Assembly: GCA_964543205.1 (NCBI GenBank)
Contig: CAZIXB010000016.1
Coordinates: 1 to 20,865, forward strand
Direction: 5' to 3'
DNA length: 20,865 nt
Source: CAYSRM01 sp964543205
GTDB taxonomy: Bacteria; Verrucomicrobiota; Kiritimatiellia; UBA8416; CAYSRM01
Part shown: one piece after another, positions 8,134 through 16,062 of the stretch
Position numbering within the stretch: the stretch's first letter is position 1
Layout of the letters: every line of letters begins with the position of its first letter
The notes under the pieces: generated by a model
What the model was told of the DNA's origin: nothing
Databases searched by the model: none
Seen by the model: only the letters and a program-made list of their open reading frames with translations
Made by a program: the position numbers and the translations under genes

Positions 8134-9003
8134 CTACAACAACTGCCCCTGTTCAAGCTCCCTCGCGATACTATCGAATTCCCATTTTCGGCAGAAATTT
8201 ATCAAAGCCCTGTTGTCGCCGCCGGCGACCTCCATATCCTCCAGGCTGAACGGGCAATCCAGGTCATTCTTCAAGCTCACCATCTGAAGATTCTTCAAAA
8301 CCAGATCCCTGTCCTTCAGAATTCTGGATAGCGCCTTATCTTGCTCTCCGCCCGGTTTTCCGTCAAAAATCTGGTGTAGCGGGCCGTGTTCGTTCAACAC
8401 CTTTGCCGCTGTTTTTCTCCCGATCCCTTTTACTCCCGGAATATTGTCCGAAGCGTCCCCCACAAGCGCAAGCCAGTCAGGCACCATCCCCGGTTCAACC
8501 CCGGTTTTTGCCCTGACTCCGTCCGAATCCAGAAGGTCTTCTTTGCCTGCCACAGGTATAACCTTAACCTTGGAGTCTACAAGCTGGTACATATCCTTGT
8601 CGCCGGTAGCAATTAGTATTTCGTTAAATTCTTTCCGGTATCGGGCCACAACCGAAGCTATAACATCATCAGCCTCTTCGTTGTCCACTATAGCCCGGCA
8701 CAGCCCCGCTGCATCCAGGAATTCCTCGACTACAGGTTTCTGTGCTCGCAGATCTTCCGGCATGTCGGGGCGCTGGGCCTTGTACTCGGCATGCAGATCC
8801 ATGCGGCGCTGTGGTAGTCCCCCGTCGAAAATTACCGCTTCGTGTGATGGCTGCCACTTGCTTTGCAGTTGCCGTAGCATCCTGACAAAACCGAACACCG
8901 CATTCGTAGGTTGCCCGTCGGAAGTTGAAATATTGCGTATGGCAAAAAAAGCCCTGTAGACAACAGCCATACCATCAATCAGAAGCAGCCTTTTCAGCGA
9001 CAT
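8134..9003 (-). CDS. Stand-alone 5'-3' exonuclease, PolA N-terminal domain type (289 aa)
   Basis: Metal-dependent FEN-type nuclease equivalent to the N-terminal domain of DNA polymerase I, which removes RNA primers and flaps. Acidic metal ligands are in place: Asp10 in LLLIDGMAVVYRAFF, Asp60 in AVIFDGG, the EEADD cluster (109-113), TGDKD (133-137) and GDASDNIPG (182-190). A helix-hairpin-helix GVKGIGRKTAAKVL (190-203) follows. The protein stops at the end of the exonuclease domain; no proofreading or polymerase domain follows in any frame before coaE. The start has AAGGA (plus-strand 9011-9015) at 7 nt. It lies 54 nt after the secretin gene on the same strand, so it may be transcribed with the pilus operon. 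Xni/ExoIX-like is an alternative name, but the length and motifs fit the PolA domain better. Confidence 0.9.
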   Translation of the reverse strand: MSLKRLLLIDGMAVVYRAFFAIRNISTSDGQPTNAVFGFVRMLRQLQSKWQPSHEAVIFDGGLPQRRMDLHAEYKAQRPDMPEDLRAQKPVVEEFLDAAGLCRAIVDNEEADDVIASVVARYRKEFNEILIATGDKDMYQLVDSKVKVIPVAGKEDLLDSDGVRAKTGVEPGMVPDWLALVGDASDNIPGVKGIGRKTAAKVLNEHGPLHQIFDGKPGGEQDKALSRILKDRDLVLKNLQMVSLKNDLDCPFSLEDMEVAGGDNRALINFCRKWEFDSIARELEQGQLL

Positions 9004-9057
9004 CAGGCAATCCTTACAGGGAATCTGGCGCCGACAGTGATATGTTTCTCATTTGCT

Positions 9058-12000
9058 TCAATCGCCCGGGCCTTCTGCCAGCCTCTGCTCAAGAATCGTC
9101 GTATCGTCAGCGGGCGAGAGAGGCTTTCCTGCAGGATCAACAAGTCTTGCAGTAACAAAGATCAGCAGATTCCTCTTTTCGCTGCGATCGTACTTGCTTC
9201 TGAAAAGCCTGCCTATCACAGGAATATCACCGAGTACCGGAACCTTGTCATCAACGGTTTGCCTGTCCTCTGTTATCATGCCGCCCATTACAACAGTGGC
9301 TCCATTGTATATGGAAAGCCTGGTCGCAACCGTCCTGGTGTGGAAAAACGGCTGTTCCATATTGAGGATCACTTCGTTGCCTTCGCTGTCAATGAAGCTG
9401 CTTCCGTAGTTACGCCAGGTCGGCTCTGTAACTACCTCCGGGGTCATGGTCAGGTCAATCATTTGACCGTCGTCGCTTACTTCTGGAACCACACCGAGTA
9501 TGACGCCTACCTCTCGGGTCTCAAAAGCGCTTGGTTCCACAATTCCACCGATAATCACATCAACATCGTCGTCGCCCGCGGTCACAGGGGTAACCGTAAA
9601 GTCCGTGGGGTAGATATATTCGGTGACAACCTTGATCTCAGCGTCATGTCCGGCCTGTGTGGTCACCTTCGGCGCGGAAAGCATATCCGCAAAACCGCGC
9701 TGCTCCATGGCGTGCAGAATAAACTCCAGTTCCGGATTTGTAAGCACCCCGGCCACCGTCAACAGGCTGTCTGACACCGACGCGTTATTGAGCCCTTCGC
9801 GCACAAACCTGTTTGCCTGCGTAAAACCGCGTCCGCTGCCAATAGGCGCCTGGTCGTTTGCCCGGACTACGATTCTCTCCTGGCTGGAAGGCAAAACGCT
9901 TGATCCGCTGCCCGGGTCAGTCGCAACTTCCCAGTCGTCTGTAAGCAGCCACTCGAAGCCAAGCGAACTGAGATCGCCTCTTCGAACCTCGACAAATCTC
10001 GCTTCAATCTCAATCTGGTATGGAACCACATTGATCACCGAAAGAATCTGTTCCAGCACGGCAAGGTTATCGGCAGTATTGGCCACTATGAGCTTTCCGA
10101 TCGAACCCACATATTTGATGGAAGAACCCTCCGGCCAGTCAACGCCCATTTCCCTGAAACCATCTTTCCAACCTCCTTCTTCCTCTGGTTGAGCCGCAGC
10201 TCCTCCGCCGAAACCGCCGAAACCGCCCATGCCTCCAGCGGCGGTACGCGAACCGCCGCCCGCAAGCTCTCCTTTAATCCTGGCTATCTTCTGCTGTGCG
10301 CTGGGAAGAACGCTGTACCATCTTACGATAATATCGCCCCTCGGCTTATCAGACGGCACAAGTTTAACTATGCTCTCTTCAACCTCGACCCTGAGGTCGG
10401 CGGCATCGGCAACAAGTTTTAAAGCCCGCCACAGCGAAATGTAACGAGCGCTGAAGGTAATGAGCTCCACATCTTCACCGGCGCCCTCGGGTTCCACCGC
10501 CGTATCTCCGGCAGCGCCCCAAAGGCCGCCGCCTCCCGCCGGCGCAGGCGCAGCTTCTCTTTCAGGCCCGCGCCCGGCGCCAAGCTGCAGAATGATGTTC
10601 ACTCCCTTTCGGTCGTCATCGCTCTTATCAAATTCAATGCTGGCGTCAGTCAGAAAATCGACCACGTCGTATATATTGGCCTGCCTGAACGTGATTTCCG
10701 GAATTTCGATGTTTTGCATCTTTTCAATCAGTCTTGTCCTTGCAGAAACCCTCATCTCCGGCTCCGGACGTGTGGTCGTTTCCCCATCCTGGACTCCTGC
10801 CGGGCTGACTTCCGCATAGTCCCTGGGGTTCCAGGTCTCAACGAGACTGGCGATCATACTGTCACGGGTGGTTTCCCGTTCCATCACCGCCCTGTCTTCG
10901 CGTTCTCGCGCAACTTTTGCCAGCAGCCGAATTGACTCGGTATTGTCCGGATGGTCTCGAAGAATCTTCTCAAACTCGTATTGAGCTTTGTCATACTCGC
11001 CTGCCGCGAGGTATCGCTTGCCGACCCTTAACGATTTTTGAACATCTGCTTCCTTCTGCCGGAAATCTCTGGAATCAATATAGTCGGCAGGACGCGACAC
11101 ATCTATTTTTTGCGGTTCTTCCTCTATGAGCCGTTTCAGTGTGCTCACAAACCTTGCGGCTTTTTCGTGGCCTAGATTTGCGGCCTTTTGCGCCCTGGCG
11201 CGGGCTTTTTCGTATTCCCTTTGCTCTCTAAGCAACAGGGCTTCCTGGTAATAAGAATTTCTCAAGCCGTCCCGCGCCCTCTTGCGAACCCAGTCTGTTT
11301 CGGGACGCCGCGGTATCCTTTTATCCAGCGCTGCGCTGAAAAGTCTCACAGCCTTTTCAAAATTGTTCCTCTCAAGAGCAGCCTCGCCTTCAAGCATGGT
11401 TTCCCTGGCATATTGCTCCAGGGCAACGCGGCGCAGCTCTTCCTCTGTCATAACATTGCTGAGTTCCGGTGAAAGCGCAGGTTCTGCCCTGGAAACTTCT
11501 TCCGCTGCTGGAACCGGTTCTACCGCTTGCACAGTGACCTGCGCCTGCGCCTCCTGGTTCACCGGCGTTTCATCTTCCTGTTCTGCTTCCTGAAGAATCT
11601 CCTCCTCTATAGAGGCAGCGGCCTCGTCCACCATCCGGGCAGTCTCTTCCATCCGTTCGTCGGCAGTTTCAGTTGCGGCAGCATCCGGCGTCTCGCCGGC
11701 TGTTTCGTCTTGAGCGGCTTCTTCCGGGGCCGCAGCCTCTTCAGGTTCCTCTTCGGTCTCACCCAGCAAAGCTTCCAGCGACATGTCTTCGTCCCCGGCA
11801 TCGGCCTCTTCCTCGACTTCTGTGTCTTCCCCGGCTTCTGTGTCGACGGTTCCTTCATCAGTCTCATCAAGACCGCCCAGCAAATCACTCAGGTCATCTT
11901 CTTCATTGTCATCAGTGTCTTCTGCTTCTGCAGGCTGTGTTTCAGCGGCTTCATCTGTTGCGCCCTGATCGCCGTCTTCTTCAAATAATCCCCCGAGATC

Positions 12001-12291
12001 GATTTCCTGTTCACCGTTATCTCCGGCTTCTACGTCTTCGGCAACATCACCTTTTTCGTCTTCTTCGCTGTCGCCGGAAAGAGGATCAGTGTCTCCGCCC
12101 TGGTCATCTTCATCTTCTCCCTCGGCAGTTTCGTCCTGTCCTTCATCAAAACCAAGGAGGTCTTCCAGCGACGCCTCACCGTCGGCCGCAGGGCCCCCGC
12201 CATCATCCTGGGCTGAAGATACGTAGATCCCCAGAAAAAGTGTAATTGTAAGGGCGCAAAAAAGCGCTGTGCCATATTTCCTTAATGTCAT
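9058..12291 (-). CDS. PilQ/GspD-type outer-membrane secretin with acidic N-terminal region (1077 aa)
   Basis: Forms the outer-membrane gate of a type IV pilus or type II-like system. A signal peptide (about 1-27, ending near VSSAQ) is followed by a very acidic low-complexity region (about 29-245) with four short hydrophobic LLG-like motifs. TPR-like helical repeats come next (about 280-460). STN/N0-like (about 525-570) and N1-like (about 605-645) domains follow, with a Gly-rich linker around 678-700. The secretin domain runs from about 755 to 1060, with IEIEARFVEV, a VGVILGVVPEV strand pair and the signature VPVLGDIPVIGRLFRS (1017-1032). It is larger than most secretins because of the acidic and TPR parts. 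It follows the PilP-like gene after 112 nt, matching PilQ in pilMNOPQ operons and Amuc_1098 in Akkermansia. GGGGG lies about 10 nt before the ATG. Confidence 0.93.
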   Translation of the reverse strand: MTLRKYGTALFCALTITLFLGIYVSSAQDDGGGPAADGEASLEDLLGFDEGQDETAEGEDEDDQGGDTDPLSGDSEEDEKGDVAEDVEAGDNGEQEIDLGGLFEEDGDQGATDEAAETQPAEAEDTDDNEEDDLSDLLGGLDETDEGTVDTEAGEDTEVEEEADAGDEDMSLEALLGETEEEPEEAAAPEEAAQDETAGETPDAAATETADERMEETARMVDEAAASIEEEILQEAEQEDETPVNQEAQAQVTVQAVEPVPAAEEVSRAEPALSPELSNVMTEEELRRVALEQYARETMLEGEAALERNNFEKAVRLFSAALDKRIPRRPETDWVRKRARDGLRNSYYQEALLLREQREYEKARARAQKAANLGHEKAARFVSTLKRLIEEEPQKIDVSRPADYIDSRDFRQKEADVQKSLRVGKRYLAAGEYDKAQYEFEKILRDHPDNTESIRLLAKVAREREDRAVMERETTRDSMIASLVETWNPRDYAEVSPAGVQDGETTTRPEPEMRVSARTRLIEKMQNIEIPEITFRQANIYDVVDFLTDASIEFDKSDDDRKGVNIILQLGAGRGPEREAAPAPAGGGGLWGAAGDTAVEPEGAGEDVELITFSARYISLWRALKLVADAADLRVEVEESIVKLVPSDKPRGDIIVRWYSVLPSAQQKIARIKGELAGGGSRTAAGGMGGFGGFGGGAAAQPEEEGGWKDGFREMGVDWPEGSSIKYVGSIGKLIVANTADNLAVLEQILSVINVVPYQIEIEARFVEVRRGDLSSLGFEWLLTDDWEVATDPGSGSSVLPSSQERIVVRANDQAPIGSGRGFTQANRFVREGLNNASVSDSLLTVAGVLTNPELEFILHAMEQRGFADMLSAPKVTTQAGHDAEIKVVTEYIYPTDFTVTPVTAGDDDVDVIIGGIVEPSAFETREVGVILGVVPEVSDDGQMIDLTMTPEVVTEPTWRNYGSSFIDSEGNEVILNMEQPFFHTRTVATRLSIYNGATVVMGGMITEDRQTVDDKVPVLGDIPVIGRLFRSKYDRSEKRNLLIFVTARLVDPAGKPLSPADDTTILEQRLAEGPGD

Positions 12292-12403
12292 TTTATTTGT
12301 CCCCCAGAATTTGGAATTCCAATATCCACAATACTACATGTTCCGTTTAATCTGAAACCGGCAAAACCAATACCTTCGGCTTTCGGATCAGGTTGCGCAT
12401 CTC

Positions 12404-13477
12404 TCAGCGGGGAGCCATTCCGACCTTGATTCTATCCCCGGTTGGAAGCTTGCTAATTAAAACTTTTTTCTCATCCGTGTCAATATCTAATACTCTATAT
12501 TCTATTCCCTTAAGCGCAAACTGGTCGCCTTCCCTCACACGAAACTCTCTATTCTCTTTATCAAAACTCAGGATAGCGGAATACTTTGTATATTCCCGTT
12601 GTTCTCCGAGCGCCAGGGCTATTTCCTCTCCGCCTCTCGTAAGCGTAAGTTCAGACGCGTCAACCTGCACCTCGCGCCCCAGCGATTCTTTAAAGACAGT
12701 GTTGGTCTTCTGCTGGTAATCTGAGATCGTAAAGCCCTCGACCTTTTCTCCCACCTTGACAAAATGGGTCCTGCTGAAATCTAATGCGTTTACTCCAAAC
12801 TGAAACGACCCGTCAGGCAGACGGACTTTGCTCCTGAAAAGTAGCGGAAAAGCCTCGGCGTCAAGGCGCGCCAGGCGCAAATCATTTTCAGGCGGAGGAA
12901 AATCTTCGGGGTCGTTCGGATCAGTGCCGGCCTCGAACTCGCTCAGATTGCTGTAGCCGTCCCCGTCAGCGTCGGCTGCAGCATCCGAAGGATCATTGGG
13001 ATCAAGGCCATGCTTCCGTTCCCACTCGTCCTTCATGCCGTCCTTGTCCCAGTCTTCGCGTTCACCCTTTGGTTTCGGCTGCACATGCCCGCAGAAATCG
13101 CAGACCCGGGCATCAAAGGGGATCGGCATCCTGCAGTCCACGCACCAGACGCGCCGTTCTGGAACAGTAAGCGAATTTGTCCATGCCTCATGATTCAAAG
13201 TGTCTGGATTCTCCAGCATATTGACCGCCGCGCGATAAGGCCCGACATCAATATTTGAAGCATATTCATGCGTGGGTTTAAGCGTTTCAAGCTCCCTCTC
13301 CAGTCTCTGCCGCATAGACTTGGCCCCGCCCACAAGCATCATGAGGTACAAAAGAGAGCCAAGAAGCAGAACTAAAATCAGTCCCGCCATAAGGCGGTCG
13401 TAATGAGTCCTGACCACTTGAACAATTCTAGACGTATTAAACTTCAAGATCTGTTTCCTCTGCAAATTTATAGACAT
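12404..13477 (-). CDS. PilP-like inner-membrane protein with four-Cys motif and Ca-type loops (357 aa; Amuc_1099-like position)
   Basis: Probable linker between the inner-membrane pilus complex and the secretin. One membrane segment (about 29-50), then a short coiled region. Two CxxC pairs follow (C112/C115, C126/C129), spaced like a zinc ribbon. Two Asp-rich loops resemble thrombospondin type 3/EF-hand repeats (D144-D146-x3-D150 and D169-D171-D173 with E180), followed by AGTDPNDPEDF. The C-terminal part (about 205-357) is beta-rich, and its end (VREGDQFALKGIEYRVLDID, 314-333) looks like the PilP/GspC periplasmic beta domain. The ATG at 13477 overlaps the upstream gene by 41 nt and has a poor ribosome site. 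An in-frame TTG at 13447 preceded by AGAGG would cut the overlap to 11 nt and is a good alternative. PilP homology is inferred from order and shape. Confidence 0.75.
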   Translation of the reverse strand: MSINLQRKQILKFNTSRIVQVVRTHYDRLMAGLILVLLLGSLLYLMMLVGGAKSMRQRLERELETLKPTHEYASNIDVGPYRAAVNMLENPDTLNHEAWTNSLTVPERRVWCVDCRMPIPFDARVCDFCGHVQPKPKGEREDWDKDGMKDEWERKHGLDPNDPSDAAADADGDGYSNLSEFEAGTDPNDPEDFPPPENDLRLARLDAEAFPLLFRSKVRLPDGSFQFGVNALDFSRTHFVKVGEKVEGFTISDYQQKTNTVFKESLGREVQVDASELTLTRGGEEIALALGEQREYTKYSAILSFDKENREFRVREGDQFALKGIEYRVLDIDTDEKKVLISKLPTGDRIKVGMAPR

Positions 13478-14357
13478 CCAGTTCCAGGCGGATGCTCATC
13501 GGTTTTTCAAGTTGCAGACCGCTTACCAGCCTATCCTCCCTAAGAGGCGGTTCTCCATTGTCTTTGTCTACATTCTTGCCCGCGGCCGCGATCTCCGCTG
13601 GATGTTTAACATCGCCTTTCTGCTTTTCAACGGAAAGGTAAACGACAACAGCAAAAAGATCATGGTCAGTTAGGGCATTGAGAGTCTTAAGCAACTCTTC
13701 CTCTTTCGCCTCAAAAGACAAAACAAAACGATATTTGCCGTAAAGACTTCCTTCCGGCACAAGTCCAGCGTCGGGGTTCCTAAGCTGAGCTGCGCTACGC
13801 CCGCGTGATCTGCCTCCGCCTGTGCCGGCGGCTGATTCAAACACTTCCCTTTCTATCCTACCAACAGTTTTGACGCCGGCACGGCTCAAAATCGAAGCAA
13901 GCTCCTCAATAATGGCGAGCTGTTCGGTCAACCTGGGAACCTCTGCGGGACGCGGCGTCCTCATGTCTTCGGCAAGATACTTCTCAAACCCGATTGATAT
14001 GCTCTCGTTGCGTGAGAACATATCTGCGATTTCTTTGTGTTTGTTCTGCAGATTCAGAATAAACACAGAAGGGCTTCTTTCATTGCCGGTTTTAATCTGC
14101 CGTTCCCGCAATGCGGCAAAAGTTCTTTCAAACCATTCCCTGGCAACAATAACATTCTCGCGCTCAACTTCCACATTTTCCGAAGATGGAAAAGGTTCCT
14201 TCTCATAGAAGTTGTGAAGCTGTGTCTTCTTCTTATTGACCCGAGCTTCTTCTCTCCTGAATTCGCTTATACCGCGAAACAGCAGAATGGCCGAAACAAC
14301 AAACATAACCGCAAGCACGGCTGCTATAGAGAGAAAAAATATTTTCTTCCGGGTCAT
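13437..14357 (-). CDS. PilO-like / Amuc_1100-like bitopic membrane protein (306 aa)
   Basis: Predicted component of the inner-membrane alignment complex. A short basic N-terminus (TRKK) leads into one transmembrane helix (about 6-27). A charged helical, probably coiled-coil stretch follows (about 28-60), and then a mixed alpha/beta periplasmic domain to the end, with a Gly/Arg/Ser-rich linker at about 178-190. That is the PilO/GspM plan, and the gene sits where PilO sits in pilMNOPQ and where Amuc_1100 sits in Akkermansia. AAGGTGA (plus-strand 14368-14374) overlaps the stop of the PilMN gene with a 10-nt gap, so translation is probably coupled. Assignment rests on topology, length (Amuc_1100 is about 317 aa) and synteny, since this family has low sequence conservation. 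Confidence 0.75.
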   Translation of the reverse strand: MTRKKIFFLSIAAVLAVMFVVSAILLFRGISEFRREEARVNKKKTQLHNFYEKEPFPSSENVEVERENVIVAREWFERTFAALRERQIKTGNERSPSVFILNLQNKHKEIADMFSRNESISIGFEKYLAEDMRTPRPAEVPRLTEQLAIIEELASILSRAGVKTVGRIEREVFESAAGTGGGRSRGRSAAQLRNPDAGLVPEGSLYGKYRFVLSFEAKEEELLKTLNALTDHDLFAVVVYLSVEKQKGDVKHPAEIAAAGKNVDKDNGEPPLREDRLVSGLQLEKPMSIRLELDVYKFAEETDLEV

Positions 14358-14367
14358 ATCTGGTTTC

Positions 14368-16056
14368 TCACCTTATCTGTATGCGCTCGGCAAGTTCCGC
14401 CTCAAGAGTAAATTCCTTGACTCCCGGCACTTTTGCAAGCGGCATCTTTGTAATGCGTACGTTGTCGCTGAAAACTTCGCGCGTTTTAAGATGATCCCTG
14501 TAGATTTCCATCGCTGGCGCCTCGGATTTTTCGGAAACCAGTTCAATCATATCCTGAAAACCGGCGGCTTCAATGGTAATGGCGGTTATCTCGTTATTAT
14601 TGCCTGTTGTCACCGGGGCAATCCTGCGAATCCACATTCCCTTGAATATTGAGTCCTGAACAGCCGAAATTATATCGAGCCACCGAGTCTTCTCCGAAAT
14701 CAAAGAGGTTAAATTCCCTATCTCGCCTTCAATTTGACTTCGCTCATCCAGTACCCTGTTCAGTTTTTCATGCGTTTCTTCCAGGCCTCCGATCTTGTTG
14801 TCTACAGTTTCGGCCAGCTTTGTCAGCATCTTCTGTGTCTCGTGAAAGTATACCCACCAGCAGAGCATGATCAGTACAACTCCAGCCGCGGAAAGAATAA
14901 AAAATGGCTGTCGTCTCCTCATGGTCTTCTTTGCGACGAGGTCGGGAGGCATCAGGTTGATTTCAACCGGGCAGCTCAGAGCGCCGCGAAGAGCGAGCCC
15001 CGTGACTTCGCCCAGCACGTGCATGTCGCCCTGCACCCTTTCAGAGGATAACGCTTCATTTACGGCAACCCTCTCAAACGGGTTTATAAAAGCCACTTCA
15101 GCATCCAGCTTCTCCCTGAAAAACGTTTCCAGATGCGGAATAATAGAACTTCCGCCCGCAAGCAAGACCAGGTCCGGGGTCGAACCCCGCTGTTGGCTGC
15201 GGTAGAAGTTAATAGATCTGTTCACCTCGGCATGCAGACGGGTAACAACATTTCTTACAATTTTCGATACCTTTTCGCCAACTTCATTGTCCGGCCCGGA
15301 ATAAACGCCTCCAAAAGCGACAAAGCCGTGTTCCATTTTCAGATCTTCGGCTTCCGAATAGGAAACTTCAAATTCCTTCGCAATTTCACGAGTAAGCGCA
15401 TTTCCTGCAACAGGAATACTCCTGCTGAAAATACGGCTGCCTTCTGAAAAAATCAGGTTGGAAGATTTTGCCCCTATGTCAAGGAGCATTGTGCAGCCCT
15501 GCAAGTCGGGGTTGTTGTAGCGAACCGCGTTATAAAGCGCCATGGGGGCCACATCAACTACTTCCGGCTCCATGCCGATTGCAACAAGGCTGTCTGTTAT
15601 CTTCCTGACGCTTTCATTTTTGACGGCGACCAGCATAACGTTCTGTTCGCCTTCTTCGCCCTCGATAAGCTGATAGTCCCAGACTACCTCTTCTATAGGG
15701 AAAGGCACGTTCTGTTCGGCCTCGTAGCGCACAATCTGCAAAATTTTATCGCTGGAAACGGGCGGAAGCTTGACAAAGCGAGGGAAAACGGCCTGTCCGG
15801 ATATACTTATGAAGGTTCTGCCCTCACGTATCCCCTGTTCCTTCATCACCCTTCGAAGGGTCTTCCTGATATGCGCAGCGGCGTCTTCTGTCTCAGAAAC
15901 TTCAGACTCGTAATACCCGATCCCGTAGTTCAGCAGTTCCGGCCCATCCGGGTTAAACGCTGCGACCACAAGTTTGCTGGCGCCGATATCAACGGCAATG
16001 ATGTTTTTCTTTCCGAACATATCCTGACACAACAGCCGAAACGGCAAACGCCGCAC
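14368..16056 (-). CDS. PilM-PilN fusion protein (562 aa; Amuc_1101-like)
   Basis: The N-terminal part (about 18-355) is an actin-like PilM ATP-binding domain with IAVDIGASKLV (20-30), MLLDIGAKSSNLIF (190-203) and VLLAGGSSIIPHLE (297-310). At 364-377 comes EINLMPPDLVAKK, the INLLP-type motif that normally starts PilN and docks into PilM. A transmembrane helix (about 384-403), a coiled coil (about 405-455) and a PilN-like periplasmic domain follow to the end. One chain thus carries both halves of the PilM-PilN pair. The listed start is GTG 16056, 6 nt after the upstream stop. ATG 16020 (residue 13) fits the usual PilM N-terminus better, but its only ribosome site, AGGA, is nearly adjacent, so the start is unresolved. 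It heads the M-N-O-P-Q part of the operon. Confidence 0.88.
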   Translation of the reverse strand: MRRLPFRLLCQDMFGKKNIIAVDIGASKLVVAAFNPDGPELLNYGIGYYESEVSETEDAAAHIRKTLRRVMKEQGIREGRTFISISGQAVFPRFVKLPPVSSDKILQIVRYEAEQNVPFPIEEVVWDYQLIEGEEGEQNVMLVAVKNESVRKITDSLVAIGMEPEVVDVAPMALYNAVRYNNPDLQGCTMLLDIGAKSSNLIFSEGSRIFSRSIPVAGNALTREIAKEFEVSYSEAEDLKMEHGFVAFGGVYSGPDNEVGEKVSKIVRNVVTRLHAEVNRSINFYRSQQRGSTPDLVLLAGGSSIIPHLETFFREKLDAEVAFINPFERVAVNEALSSERVQGDMHVLGEVTGLALRGALSCPVEINLMPPDLVAKKTMRRRQPFFILSAAGVVLIMLCWWVYFHETQKMLTKLAETVDNKIGGLEETHEKLNRVLDERSQIEGEIGNLTSLISEKTRWLDIISAVQDSIFKGMWIRRIAPVTTGNNNEITAITIEAAGFQDMIELVSEKSEAPAMEIYRDHLKTREVFSDNVRITKMPLAKVPGVKEFTLEAELAERIQIR

Positions 16057-16062
16057 AGCAAC

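Noticed and set aside
7843..8331. Plus-strand open frame crossing the hexamer repeat, with alternating Asn-Arg/Asn-Leu residues
   Set aside because: The alternating residues are just the hexamer repeat translated, and the second half is antisense to the exonuclease gene. No ribosome site or homology supports it.
11527..12245. Long plus-strand open frames opposite the secretin N-terminus
   Set aside because: They are antisense to the Asp/Glu-rich region. The biased GAA/GAG/GAT/GAC codons remove stops on the other strand and give low-complexity Ser/Leu/Arg/Phe-rich products.
13010..13258. Plus-strand frame over the four-Cys region of the PilP-like gene
   Set aside because: Antisense to a gene supported by topology, motifs and operon context; no independent start signal.
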